Assembly: GCF_018274385.1 (NCBI RefSeq)
Contig: NZ_JAAFYZ010000066.1
Coordinates: forward strand, 1-44,548
DNA: 44,548 nt
Reading direction: 5' to 3'
Origin: Catenulispora pinistramenti
GTDB lineage: Bacteria > Actinomycetota > Actinomycetes > Streptomycetales > Catenulisporaceae
The notes below the pieces were generated by a model. It ran no database searches. It had not been told where the DNA came from and saw only the letters and a list, made by a program, of their open reading frames with translations. Both the position numbers and the translations under genes were made by a program. How positions within the stretch are numbered: position 1 is the stretch's first letter; each line of letters opens with the position of its first letter. Shown here piece after piece: positions 31,450-40,378 of the stretch.

Positions 31450-32651
31450 CGGACGACCCGGCGAAGCCGTCGGGCGGCGGCCCGGTCTTCTTCCTCAGCT
31501 ACGCGCGGCCGAGCGTGTCAGAGCGCGTGCAAGGGGATCCCGACCGCGATTTCGCAGCGTTCTACTACGACCTGTGCGCCGCGCTCACGCGGTTCGCGCC
31601 GTTGGACCGCCTGCACAGCCTCGGCGCCGTCAGCGGGGAATGGAACGCCCCGGCTGGTTCCGGAGCGACGGACCCGGCGAAGGACATCGCCGAATGCGAC
31701 GTCTTCGTGCCGCTGCACCAGGAGCGGTACTTCCAGAACGAGCAGTGCGGCAAGGAACTGGCGGCCTTCGAGGCGCGGGTAAGGCTGGCCGGGACGCCGC
31801 GCGCCGACGCGATCCTGCCGGTCCTGTGGGCGCCGGTCCCGCCGCAGTGGGCCGCCGCGCAACCGGCGCCGTATCGGACCGGGCAGGCCGACGTCGACGA
31901 CGAGTACCTGGACAAGGGCCTGTTCTGGTTGCAGGGCGCGTATCCGGCGCGGTACCGGCAGGTCGTGGAGGGCCTGGCGCGGCGGGTCGCGGAGATCGCG
32001 GCCGGCCGCACAGTCGGCCGGGTCGCAGCCGCCGATCTGGCCCACGTGCAGAGCTCGCTGCGGCAGGCTGACCGGCAGCCGTTGGTGGTCGTCCTGCTGG
32101 CACCGACTCTGCACCGGCCGCGGGAAGCCGCCGGCCGGCAGTTCGGCCCGGCGATCACCGACTGGGCCCCGTTCTCGGCCGAGACTTCCCGGCCGCTGGC
32201 CGACATCCTGGTGGGACTGGCCCGGGACAAGGGCTGGGAGCCACAGGTGGTGCCGTTCAGTACCGAGGACGCGCGGCTGTTCGGCGAGACCGAACCCGAC
32301 TCCCAGGTGGTCCTGGTCGTCAATCCGCTGGTGGTGGACGACGACATCTGGCGGGCGGCGCTCCAGCGCTTCGACCGGATCGACAAGCCGTGGATCGGCG
32401 TCGTCGTCGCCTGGGATCCGGCCGGGGTGCCGGATGCGGAACTGCACCGCCTGCGGGCCGAACTCCAGCGCGTCCTGGACCGGAAGTTCGCCCGCCGCAG
32501 CCCCTCGCTGCGGATCAACGCCCCGATCGCCACCTCGTTGCAGAGCTTCGACCTGGCTTTGGACGCCACCGCCAACCACACCCGGATACAGCTGGCGAAC
32601 CACCTGCTCAGCCCTGCCAGCGACCCCGCCGAGGAAGAGAACCACACATGA
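31446..32651 (+). CDS. fxsC: FxsC: TIR-like protein with Fxs-specific C-terminal domain
   Basis: 401 aa. TIR-like N-terminus: GPVFFLSYARPS (about 12-23), then DIAECDVFVPLHQERYFQNEQCGKELAAFE and LPVLWAPVPP. Compared with classical TIR domains, it has a longer insert (DPDRDFAAFYYDLCAALTRF). From about residue 205 (QPLVVVLLAPTLHRP) begins a second alpha/beta domain with PFSTEDARLF and VVLVVNPLVVDDDIW, typical of FxsC proteins. It overlaps both neighbours by four bases (ATGA on each side), so it is made in step with the TIR-like protein and FxsT. Confidence 0.92.
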   Translation: MTDDPAKPSGGGPVFFLSYARPSVSERVQGDPDRDFAAFYYDLCAALTRFAPLDRLHSLGAVSGEWNAPAGSGATDPAKDIAECDVFVPLHQERYFQNEQCGKELAAFEARVRLAGTPRADAILPVLWAPVPPQWAAAQPAPYRTGQADVDDEYLDKGLFWLQGAYPARYRQVVEGLARRVAEIAAGRTVGRVAAADLAHVQSSLRQADRQPLVVVLLAPTLHRPREAAGRQFGPAITDWAPFSAETSRPLADILVGLARDKGWEPQVVPFSTEDARLFGETEPDSQVVLVVNPLVVDDDIWRAALQRFDRIDKPWIGVVVAWDPAGVPDAELHRLRAELQRVLDRKFARRSPSLRINAPIATSLQSFDLALDATANHTRIQLANHLLSPASDPAEEENHT

Positions 32652-35600
32652 GCGACCAGTCGGGCGAGATCATCACCTTCTACTCCTACAAAGGCGGCTG
32701 CGGACGGACGATGGCCCTGGCCAACGCCGCCTGGATCCTGGCCGCCAACGGGAAACGGGTCCTGACCGTCGACTGGGATCTGGAGGCGCCCGGCCTGGAC
32801 AAGTTCTACCGGCCGTTCATCGACCAGGCCGCGCTCAGCGAGCACCTGGGGGTCAGCTTCCTGATCACCAACTACGAGTCCGCGATCAAGGAGACGGCCA
32901 GCCGCGGCGACCAGCCGCGCGCCGCCCGGCGCACCGCGCCCAGCGTCATCGCCAGCCGGTTCACCCAGCTGGCCGAGCACGTCATCCCGGTCCGCTGGGA
33001 GTTCCCCTCGGGCGGCCGGCTCGACTTCCTGCCGGCCGGCGCCAGCAACCGGGAGTACGGCACCGGGATGTCCGGCTTCGAGTGGGACAAGTTCATGCAG
33101 GACTTCCACGGCGACGAGTTCATCGAGGCGCTGCGCTCGGCGATGCGGCGGGACTACGACTACACCCTGATCGACAGCCGCACCGGGATGAACGACGTCG
33201 GCGACCTGTGCACGGCGCTGCTGCCGGACACCCTGGTGATCGGCTTCGCCCTGAGTGACCAGAGTCTGGAGGGCGCCTCCGACGTGGCCCAGCGGGTCAC
33301 CGGCTACGACGTCGACGCGACCATAAGGATCCTGCCGGTCCCGATGCGGATCGAGGACGCCGAGACCGACAAGAAGGACGCCGGTCTGGCCAAGGCACAG
33401 GCACTGTTCCAGCGTTATGTCACCGGCAAAGCCCCGCACGAGTACTGGGGCAAGGTGCAGATCCCCTACAAGACCTTCTACGCCTACGAGGAAGTCCTGG
33501 CCGGGTTCGGCGACCGTCCCGGACAGCCCGGGTCCCTGCTCGCCGCCTTCGAGCGGCTGACCGACGAGATCAGCGACGGCTCGGTGAGCGCGCTGCCGCC
33601 GCTGCCGGAGGAGGAACGCACCGACTTCCTGCGGACCAGGTTCACCCGGCGCAAGCCCGAGACGCCCGCGGAGATCCTGCTCAGCTACGTCTCCGAGGAC
33701 CGGCCCTGGGCCGAGTGGATGACGACGGTCCTGGAGTACTCCGGGCTGCGGGTCCGGACCCAGCGCGAGGCCGAGTTCACGGTCGCGCCGGACGCCTTGG
33801 GCCTGGCGGTGAAGTCGGCCAAGCGCATCATCGCCCTGGTATCAGAGTCCTACCGCACCGCACTGGAGCACGACGCGCTGTTGGGCGCGCTCCAGCTGGC
33901 GGACCCGGGCAAGACCCGCGGTCTGGTGGTGCCCTGCCGGGTGGACGCGACGACGGTCGAGCAGGCCTTCCCCACCCGGATGCTGGTCGAGCTGGACCAG
34001 TTGGACCAGGCCACCGCGTTGCGGCAACTGAGCCAGATCCTGGACGTCACGTTGCGCGCGCCGGCCGCGCTGCGCTATCCCGGCGCGAAGCCGGAGATCT
34101 GGCTGGTGCCGGAGAAGAACCCGAACTTCACCGGACGCACCAAGATCATCGATGAGCTGCGCGAACTGCTGCGGGCCGGGAACACCACCTCGTTGCGCGC
34201 ACTGCACGCCGCCGGCGGGTTCGGCAAGACGCAGATCGCCATCGAGTACGCCGACCGGTTCAAGTCCAGCTACGACATCGTGTGGTGGATCCGCAGCGAG
34301 GAGCCGAACCGCGCGGTGGAGGCGATGGCACAGCTCGGCGACCGGCTCGGGCTGCGGGCGGCGACCGACGTGGCGACCGTGGACCGGGTCAAGGACGCGC
34401 TGCGCCGGGGCGAGCCGTTCAAGCGGGCGCTGCTGATCTTCGACAACGTGGGGCAGGCGGACACGATCGCGGGCCTGGTGCCGGTCGGCGGCTCGACCCA
34501 CATCCTGATCACCACCCGGGACCGGGAGGTCGCGGCCGGCAGCACGGCGCCGCTGAACGTCGACACCTTCGCCCGCGAGGAGAGCATCGCGCTGCTGCAC
34601 CGGCATGTGCCGCAGATGGAGCGGCAGGAGGCGGACCACCTCGCCGAGACACTCGGCGACGTGCCGATCGACATCGACGCGGCCGGCAAGTACATCCGCG
34701 AGACCGCGGTGTCGGTGGACGATTACCTGGCCCGGGTGCCGGTGTCGGTCCGGGGGGCGGTGTGGCTCGCGGCGATCGAGCAGGTCCAGACCGCCTCGCC
34801 GGCCGCGTTGCGGATGATGGAGCTGTTCGCGTACTTCGGCGGCGAGCCGGTGGACCGCGCGATCCTCTACAGCGAGCAGTTCGCCAAGGTCCTCGCCGAC
34901 TACGACCCGGTCCTGACCGTCGACCGGGCGCTGCTCGGCGACTACGCCGCCGCGCTCAACCGGTTCGGGCTGCTGCGCATCGACCAGGTCCACGGGTTCA
35001 CGATGCACCGCGCGCTCCAGGAGTTCCTGCGGCCACGGCTCGTCGAGCAGGGGGTGGCCGAGCGGGCCCGGCTTTCGGTGCAACAGATTCTGGCCCTGTC
35101 CCGACCTACGAGCGGGGACACCGACGACCCCGAGAACCGGGCGGCGTTCGCCCGGATCTGGCCGCACCTGAGCGCCTGCGAGGCCGAGACCAGCACCGAG
35201 GAGAACGTCCGGCAGCTGCTGATGGACCAGGTGCGGCACCTGTCGCTGACCGGCCAGCTGACCGAGGCCGAGCAGATCGCCGGGAACCTGCTGACGCTGT
35301 GGACCGCGCAGTCCGGCGACAACGACCGGACCGTGCTGCGGCTGCGGTTCCTGCTGGCGAACGTGCTTCGGAACGTCGGCCGGGCCCAGGAGTCCTACGA
35401 GATCGACATGGACGTCGCCCGCCGGCAGGAGGACATCCTGCCGGAGAACCATCCCGAGCGACTCAACACCCTGGCAAGTGTCGGCGCCGATCTGCGCGCC
35501 GTGGGCCGCTTCGGGGACGCGCGGTACATCGACCAGATCTGCTACGACGTGACCCGCAAATCGTCCGAGCACGGCCGGGCGGCCCTGCGCGCCGCGCACA

Positions 35601-36523
35601 ACTACGCCTTCTCACTGGCGGTGACCGGCGACTGTTACGCGGCGCGCGACCTGGACCGGCAGCTGTACAACGACGAGAAGCAGATCTTCGGCTACGAGCA
35701 CCCGTGGACCCTGAACACCGCCATCAACCTCGGCCGGGACCTGCGCGACTGCGGCGACTACGCGGGCTCCATCCGACTTCTCGAAGCCGTTCTGCGACGG
35801 TGCAAGGAACGGCGGGGCGAGTACGACCCCTACACCCTGGAGTCCGCCAAGGGCCTGGCCGTGGCGCTGCGCAAGGCCGGCCGGCACGCGGACGGCCTGG
35901 CCCAGACCAAGAACGTGGTGAAGGCGTTCGAGGCGGTGTTCGGCCCGAACGGGGCCGAGACCCTGTCCTGCAAGCTCAACTTCGCCTGCGACCTGTCCGC
36001 GGCCGGCAGCCGGGACCTCGCGCTCGAAGCGGCCAGGGAGATGCGCGAGCAGTACGAGAAGCACTTGGGCAGCACGCATCCGCACACGCTCGCCAGCGCC
36101 AACAACGTCGCGATCTATCTGCGGACCACCGGCAAACCCGAGGACTCCCGCGAGCTCGCCACGGCGACCTTCGACGGGCTCACGGACGTGCTCGGTGCGG
36201 AGCACCCGTTCACCCTCTATTGCGCCGTCAACCTCGCCAACGCGACAGCGGACTGCGACCTCCTCGACGAGGCCGCGGCCCTGCTCGACGCCGCCCTGGA
36301 ACACCTGGAGGCCGTGCTCGGGCCCGATCACCCCAGCACGATCGTCACCGTGGCGAACCGCGCCGTGGTGACGCACCGCCTGGGTCTGGAGACCGAGGCG
36401 GAGGCGGCCAGGAACGCGGCGCTGGAGCAGTTGAAGGCCGCTCTCGGCCCGGACCACACGACCATCGAGACGTTCCTGGAGTGGCGGCTGGCCAACCGCG
36501 ACCTGGAGCCCTATCGCACCTGA
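32648..36523 (+). CDS. fxsT: FxsT: ParA/MinD-like P-loop, TIR, NB-ARC and TPR protein of the Fxs system
   Basis: 1291 aa. Order: a deviant-Walker P-loop K15-GGCGRT-21 with DWDLEAPGL and TLIDSRTGM (residues 1-335); a TIR-like domain from 341 (AEILLSYVSEDRPWAEW); an NB-ARC NTPase from 491 (NPNFTGRTKIIDEL), with P-loop AAGGFGKT at 521-528, LLIFDNV near 594 and ILITTRDR; then TPR repeats from about 870 to the end, marked by HP-x-T-L repeats (EHPWTLNTAINLG, THPHTLASANNVA). This is a STAND-type signal receptor built into the Fxs locus. The TPRs probably sense a ligand or the modified peptide (inference). The end overlaps the convergent hydrolase gene by 13 bases. Confidence 0.93.
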   Translation: MSDQSGEIITFYSYKGGCGRTMALANAAWILAANGKRVLTVDWDLEAPGLDKFYRPFIDQAALSEHLGVSFLITNYESAIKETASRGDQPRAARRTAPSVIASRFTQLAEHVIPVRWEFPSGGRLDFLPAGASNREYGTGMSGFEWDKFMQDFHGDEFIEALRSAMRRDYDYTLIDSRTGMNDVGDLCTALLPDTLVIGFALSDQSLEGASDVAQRVTGYDVDATIRILPVPMRIEDAETDKKDAGLAKAQALFQRYVTGKAPHEYWGKVQIPYKTFYAYEEVLAGFGDRPGQPGSLLAAFERLTDEISDGSVSALPPLPEEERTDFLRTRFTRRKPETPAEILLSYVSEDRPWAEWMTTVLEYSGLRVRTQREAEFTVAPDALGLAVKSAKRIIALVSESYRTALEHDALLGALQLADPGKTRGLVVPCRVDATTVEQAFPTRMLVELDQLDQATALRQLSQILDVTLRAPAALRYPGAKPEIWLVPEKNPNFTGRTKIIDELRELLRAGNTTSLRALHAAGGFGKTQIAIEYADRFKSSYDIVWWIRSEEPNRAVEAMAQLGDRLGLRAATDVATVDRVKDALRRGEPFKRALLIFDNVGQADTIAGLVPVGGSTHILITTRDREVAAGSTAPLNVDTFAREESIALLHRHVPQMERQEADHLAETLGDVPIDIDAAGKYIRETAVSVDDYLARVPVSVRGAVWLAAIEQVQTASPAALRMMELFAYFGGEPVDRAILYSEQFAKVLADYDPVLTVDRALLGDYAAALNRFGLLRIDQVHGFTMHRALQEFLRPRLVEQGVAERARLSVQQILALSRPTSGDTDDPENRAAFARIWPHLSACEAETSTEENVRQLLMDQVRHLSLTGQLTEAEQIAGNLLTLWTAQSGDNDRTVLRLRFLLANVLRNVGRAQESYEIDMDVARRQEDILPENHPERLNTLASVGADLRAVGRFGDARYIDQICYDVTRKSSEHGRAALRAAHNYAFSLAVTGDCYAARDLDRQLYNDEKQIFGYEHPWTLNTAINLGRDLRDCGDYAGSIRLLEAVLRRCKERRGEYDPYTLESAKGLAVALRKAGRHADGLAQTKNVVKAFEAVFGPNGAETLSCKLNFACDLSAAGSRDLALEAAREMREQYEKHLGSTHPHTLASANNVAIYLRTTGKPEDSRELATATFDGLTDVLGAEHPFTLYCAVNLANATADCDLLDEAAALLDAALEHLEAVLGPDHPSTIVTVANRAVVTHRLGLETEAEAARNAALEQLKAALGPDHTTIETFLEWRLANRDLEPYRT

Positions 36524-37503
36524 GCCCCGGCCTTGACCATCCAGCCCAACAGATGCGGGAAGTACCGGACCGCACCGAAGTGCGCCTCTCCCGGATCCAC
36601 GTCCAGCACCGCGTGCGGGATCCGGGAGGCGAGCCAGCGGGAGTGGCCCGGTGGTGAGTGCACGTCGGTGCCGCCGTGCCAGACCAGGGTCGGGCAGCGG
36701 ATGTCCGCGGGGTCGAAGCCCCACGGGGAGCAGAAGGCGACGTGGTCGTCGAACTGTCCGGCCAGGTAGGTCGGCACCGGCTCGGCCGGATCGAGGGCGA
36801 GTTCGGCCGGGTCCAGGGCGATGAGGTTGTCGGGGTTGGTCACCGCGTTGCGGAAGCCGGCGAGCAGCAGGCCCCTGATGCGGCTGTCGGAGACGATCCG
36901 GCGGTCGGCGACCGGCAGTTCGTCGAACAGCCGCTCGGCGATGAAGTCGGTGGCCAGCGCGCCGGTGTCGACGGCCAGGCTGAGCTTCATGGCCGGCATC
37001 AGGGCCGGGTTGTCCAGCGCGGCGCGGGTCAGTTGGTAGGCCGCCACGTTCGAGTCGATCATGCCGGCGTACCAGTCCAGACCCGGGGCGTCGTATGGCG
37101 CGATGCTCACCAGCGCGACCACCGAGCGCACCCGGTCGGGCAACAGCGCGCCGCACGCCAGCGCGTGCGGACCGCCCCCGGAGCGGCCGGACACCGAGAA
37201 GGTCTCCAGGCCCAGCTCGTCGGCGACCGCGAGCACGTCCTGGGCGACCGAGGCCACGTCACGGCCGGCGCGGCGGTCGGACATGCCGTATCCGGGGCGG
37301 TCGATGGCGATCAGCCGCACCCGGCGGCGGGACAGCTCGAAGGGCCGCGGCAGCACGCCGATCCGGCTGCCCGGGGTGCCGTGCAGGAAGAAGATGGGAT
37401 AACCGTTCCAGGGCCCTGATTCGGCGAACGCGACCCGCCCGCCGTCGGCCCTGGTGGCCACCCCGGACCGGTTGCCGGCGACGGACTCTGTGAGCTGGGT
37501 CAT
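36511..37503 (-). CDS. Alpha/beta hydrolase
   Basis: 330 aa from ATG 37503 (GAGAGG 7 bases upstream). The oxyanion loop FFLHGTPGS, the strand LIAIDRPGYGMSD, the nucleophile elbow GRSGGGP (Ser) and the late GGTDVHSP (acid) and GEAHFGAV (His) give a complete triad. No signal peptide, so it should be cytosolic. The relatives are non-specific esterases, epoxide hydrolases or haloperoxidase-like enzymes, and the substrate is not deducible. It faces the Fxs locus and overlaps fxsT by 13 bases, so it is probably not part of that system. 37504-37733 shows no gene. Confidence 0.9.
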   Translation of the reverse strand: MTQLTESVAGNRSGVATRADGGRVAFAESGPWNGYPIFFLHGTPGSRIGVLPRPFELSRRRVRLIAIDRPGYGMSDRRAGRDVASVAQDVLAVADELGLETFSVSGRSGGGPHALACGALLPDRVRSVVALVSIAPYDAPGLDWYAGMIDSNVAAYQLTRAALDNPALMPAMKLSLAVDTGALATDFIAERLFDELPVADRRIVSDSRIRGLLLAGFRNAVTNPDNLIALDPAELALDPAEPVPTYLAGQFDDHVAFCSPWGFDPADIRCPTLVWHGGTDVHSPPGHSRWLASRIPHAVLDVDPGEAHFGAVRYFPHLLGWMVKAGAQVR

Positions 37504-37733
37504 CGGACGCCTCTCAGCGCGGCGGTCGTCGGAGCGGATCCGCTCGACTTCATACGGTAACCGACTTCTGGAATGCGGTAATCCTGCCAGACGATGGAAA
37601 GCCGACGCGACACCGGGGCGCACCGCACCGATGGGCCGTCTTAGCCATGGTTACGCCGAACCGCACCGGCCACAACCACCAGAGGCCGCCCTCCTTCGAG
37701 CCGGTGATGCAGAGCCCTGTTTCGCGCCCCGCA

Positions 37734-38783
37734 TCATCGGGGCGGGACCGGCCCGGTACTCCCCCGCACGACCAGTTCGGTGGCCAGTTCGAGATGCAGA
37801 GCATCAAGGGCTTGTCGCTCCAGAAGCCGGGTCAGCATCGTCACCGCGATGCGCCCGAGCTCGTCAAGGGGTTGCCGGACGGTGGTGAGCATGGGGGCGG
37901 TGGCCTGGCTGATCTCGCTGTCGTCGAAGCCGGTCACCGACAGGTCGGCGGGGATGCCCAGGCCGCGTTCAGCGGCGGCCTGGTAGACACCGACCGCCAC
38001 TTTGTCGTTGAAGCACGCGATCGCCGTGGGTCTGTCGGGGAGGTCCAGAAGTTCACCACCGGCCCGGACACCGGTATGGATCGCGGGTTCGCCGTAGCGA
38101 AGCAGCCGCGAGTCGCCGAGCAGGCCGGCTTCGGACAGTGCGGCGAGGTGACCCGCCAGCCGGTCCGAGCCGGAGAGCCAGTCTTCGAACCCGGAGATAA
38201 CCCCGATCCGGCGGTGGCCGAGATCCAGGAGATGCCGGGTGACGGCGCGGGCGCCGGCGGTGTGGGCCGAGGCTATCGAGACCACGCCGCGAGGCACCGG
38301 AGTGCGCGGGTCCACGACGACCAAGGGATAGCGACGGGTCTGGAGGAAGCGGAGGTCTTCGGCCGGCTCCGGCGGGAGGATCAGGATCGCCCCGGACGTC
38401 TCGCGGGCCGCCGGGAGTTCGCGGAGCACCGGTGCGTCCACCCGAGAATCGCCGACATCGAGCAGAACTCGGCGGCCGGCGGCGGCCAGAGCCTCAGCGA
38501 CCGCTGTGACGAGCGCCCCGAAGTAGTCGCTGAGTTTGTAGGGGCAGCGCACCAGAACCGGCAACTCGGCCTTCGGCTGCCGCGGGCGGGTCGCCGGCGC
38601 CCGGCCGCCCAGGCCGTCGATCGCCTCCTGCACCCGGCGGCGCGCGCTCTCGGACACCTGGTCCTGGGCGTTGATGACCCTGGACACGGTCGCTATCGAC
38701 AAGCCTGTTTCCGCGGCGATCGCGCGGACGGTGACCCGTCCGCGGCCCGCCGCGCCCCGCACCGAAACATCATCTTGTTCCAT
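37734..38783 (-). CDS. LacI family transcriptional regulator
   Basis: 349 aa from ATG 38783. A TTG at 38813 in frame would add ten residues but has no better ribosome site. Helix-turn-helix VTVRAIAAETGLSIATVSRVIN (about residues 17-38), then a linker and the sugar-sensor domain with FNDKVAVGVYQAAAERG and VTGFDDSEISQATAPMLTTVRQP. It is divergent from the chitinase/beta-helix pair and is the likely regulator of those secreted enzymes, responding to a saccharide. The linker PATRPRQPKAELPVL is longer than usual. Confidence 0.92.
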   Translation of the reverse strand: MEQDDVSVRGAAGRGRVTVRAIAAETGLSIATVSRVINAQDQVSESARRRVQEAIDGLGGRAPATRPRQPKAELPVLVRCPYKLSDYFGALVTAVAEALAAAGRRVLLDVGDSRVDAPVLRELPAARETSGAILILPPEPAEDLRFLQTRRYPLVVVDPRTPVPRGVVSIASAHTAGARAVTRHLLDLGHRRIGVISGFEDWLSGSDRLAGHLAALSEAGLLGDSRLLRYGEPAIHTGVRAGGELLDLPDRPTAIACFNDKVAVGVYQAAAERGLGIPADLSVTGFDDSEISQATAPMLTTVRQPLDELGRIAVTMLTRLLERQALDALHLELATELVVRGSTGPVPPR

Positions 38784-38842
38784 CGGGGCAGGATAGCCCT
38801 CCGGTCTCGGCAAAGCCCCCGTAAACCCTCTTTATTCGAGTC

Positions 38843-38871
38843 TTGACGAAAGTCGGGCGCGGTGCTTCACT
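38843..38871 (+). promoter_or_regulatory. Probable promoter of the chitinase operon
   Basis: TTGACG (38843-38848), 17 bp, TTCACT (38866-38871). The start near 38878 would give a leader of about 88 bases that contains the dyad at 38888-38911. Confidence 0.5.
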
Positions 38872-38887
38872 CCCCATCGACCAGCAG

Positions 38888-38911
38888 TGTTACGAGACTG
38901 TTTCTGTAACA
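38888..38911. promoter_or_regulatory. Imperfect dyad in the chitinase leader, candidate LacI operator
   Basis: TGTTAC (38888-38893) and GTAACA (38906-38911) are perfect arms of a 24-bp dyad. Inside lies GAGACTGTTTC, close to the GAAAC/GTTTC pattern common in LacI operators. It lies just after the predicted transcription start, a normal repressor position. Confidence 0.45.
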
Positions 38912-38965
38912 ACTCGGGTCGGTTCAGCTGTATGCCATCTCCACCCCCACAAAGGAGCCAGCACA

Positions 38966-40378
38966 GTGATCCCACCTCCCAAACGACTCAGACCCCTGCG
39001 GACCGCCCTCGCGGGAGCCTGCGTCCTCGGCACCGTCGCGACGGCGGCGGCGCTCAGCACTCCGGCGAACGCGGCCACCACCCACGCCGCAGCCGCCACG
39101 CACGCCGCCGCCACCCACCACGCCGCGGCCGCCATCCCCGCCCACTTCGCCGCACCGTATCTCCAGATCAGCGACAGCGACGCCGGCGACATGGCCGCCG
39201 ACATGAGCTCCTCCGGTGTCTCCCGGTACTCGCTGGCCTTCTTGACATCGCAGTCCGGCTGCACCCTGCAGTGGGAGGACGGCGGCGACGGGGTCGGCGC
39301 CTTCACCTCGCAGATCAATTCCCTGAAAGCCGCCGGCGGGGACGTCATCCCCTCCTTCGGCGGGGCGGGCAGCACCGAGCTGGCGCAGTCGTGCACCGAC
39401 GTATCGTCGTTGACCGCGGCGTACAAGAACGTCGTCGACACCTACGGCGTCACCCGGCTCGACTTCGACATCGAAGGCGACGTGATCAACGACACCGCCT
39501 CGACGACCCGCCGCGACCAGGCACTGGCGGCGCTCCAGCAGGAGGAGCCGGGGGTGCAGATCGACTTCACACTCTCGGTCGATCCCGGCGGTCTGCCGCC
39601 GGAGGGCCTGAGCCTGCTGCAGGACGCGAAGAACCAGGGCGTGAACGTCAGCGTCGTCAACTTGATGACGATGGACTACGGCGACGGCCAGCCGGTCATC
39701 AACGACGCGCTGTCCTCCGCGCAAGGGGGCGCCAGTCAGCTGGCGAACCTGTACGGCATATCCACCGCGGCGGCGTACGCCAAGGAGGGCCTGACCCCGA
39801 TCGCCGGCACCAACGACGACGGCTCCGTGTTCTCCCAGGGCGACGCCCAGACCCTGGAGAACTTCGCCAGCACCAACGGCGTCGCAGAGCTCTCCTTCTG
39901 GGAGGTCGACGCCTACGACAAGGGCGCGGGTTACGCCTACTCCCGGATCTTCAACGCCATCACCGGGACCAGCGGCGGCAATCCGCCCCCGCCGAACGGC
40001 TCCGGTCCGATCACCGGCTACCAGGGTCTGTGCCTGGACGACCGCGGCGCCTCGACGGCCAACCTCAACCCGGTCCAGGTCTACACCTGCAACGGGAGCA
40101 ACGCGCAGAGCTGGACCGTCAACTCCTCGAACAACACCCTCCAGGACCTCGGCAAGTGCCTGGACATCAACAGCGCCGGCACTGCCGACGGCACCACCGT
40201 CGACCTCTACGACTGCAACGGAACCGGAGCTCAGGTCTGGGTCCCGCAGTCCAACGGGGAGCTGCGGAACCCGGCGTCCGGGCGCTGCCTGGACGACACC
40301 GGCTTCGGCGGATCCGGAACCCAGGCCCAGATCTGGGACTGCGCCGACTCCTCGAACCAGAAGTGGACGCTGCCATGA
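38966..40378 (+). CDS. Secreted GH18 chitinase with C-terminal ricin-type lectin domain
   Basis: 470 aa from GTG 38966 (AAGGAG 9 bases upstream). A Sec signal (RLRPLRTALAGACVLG core, cleavage near 36 after ANA) is followed by an Ala/Thr/His-rich linker (37-57). The GH18 barrel has the catalytic DxxDxDxE-type motif LDFDIEGD with E170 as acid. It resembles the short chitinases that attack chitin or GlcNAc chains. Residues 349-470 are a ricin-B lectin (CBM13) with QxW-type repeats (NAQSW, NQKW) that should bind sugar chains. Stop and next start overlap in ATGA (40375-40378). The lectin is almost identical to the one in the next gene. Confidence 0.93.
   Translation: MIPPPKRLRPLRTALAGACVLGTVATAAALSTPANAATTHAAAATHAAATHHAAAAIPAHFAAPYLQISDSDAGDMAADMSSSGVSRYSLAFLTSQSGCTLQWEDGGDGVGAFTSQINSLKAAGGDVIPSFGGAGSTELAQSCTDVSSLTAAYKNVVDTYGVTRLDFDIEGDVINDTASTTRRDQALAALQQEEPGVQIDFTLSVDPGGLPPEGLSLLQDAKNQGVNVSVVNLMTMDYGDGQPVINDALSSAQGGASQLANLYGISTAAAYAKEGLTPIAGTNDDGSVFSQGDAQTLENFASTNGVAELSFWEVDAYDKGAGYAYSRIFNAITGTSGGNPPPPNGSGPITGYQGLCLDDRGASTANLNPVQVYTCNGSNAQSWTVNSSNNTLQDLGKCLDINSAGTADGTTVDLYDCNGTGAQVWVPQSNGELRNPASGRCLDDTGFGGSGTQAQIWDCADSSNQKWTLP
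40009..40374 (+). repeat. 366-bp direct repeat, copy 1 (ricin-lectin code)
   Basis: Copy 1 of a duplicated coding segment in the chitinase gene. It aligns without any gap to 40491-40856. Only 8 of about 122 residues differ between the encoded lectins, four of them in one short stretch (NSSNN versus DSASS). Confidence 0.95.

Noticed and set aside
34282-36657. 791-residue open frame overlapping fxsT on the same strand
   Set aside because: It is a frame-shifted reading of the NB-ARC/TPR code with Arg/Pro/Gly-rich composition. FxsT is the real gene.
36511-37503. Alpha/beta hydrolase as a member of the Fxs system
   Set aside because: It is on the opposite strand with its own ribosome site, and the 13-bp tail overlap alone does not argue for shared function.
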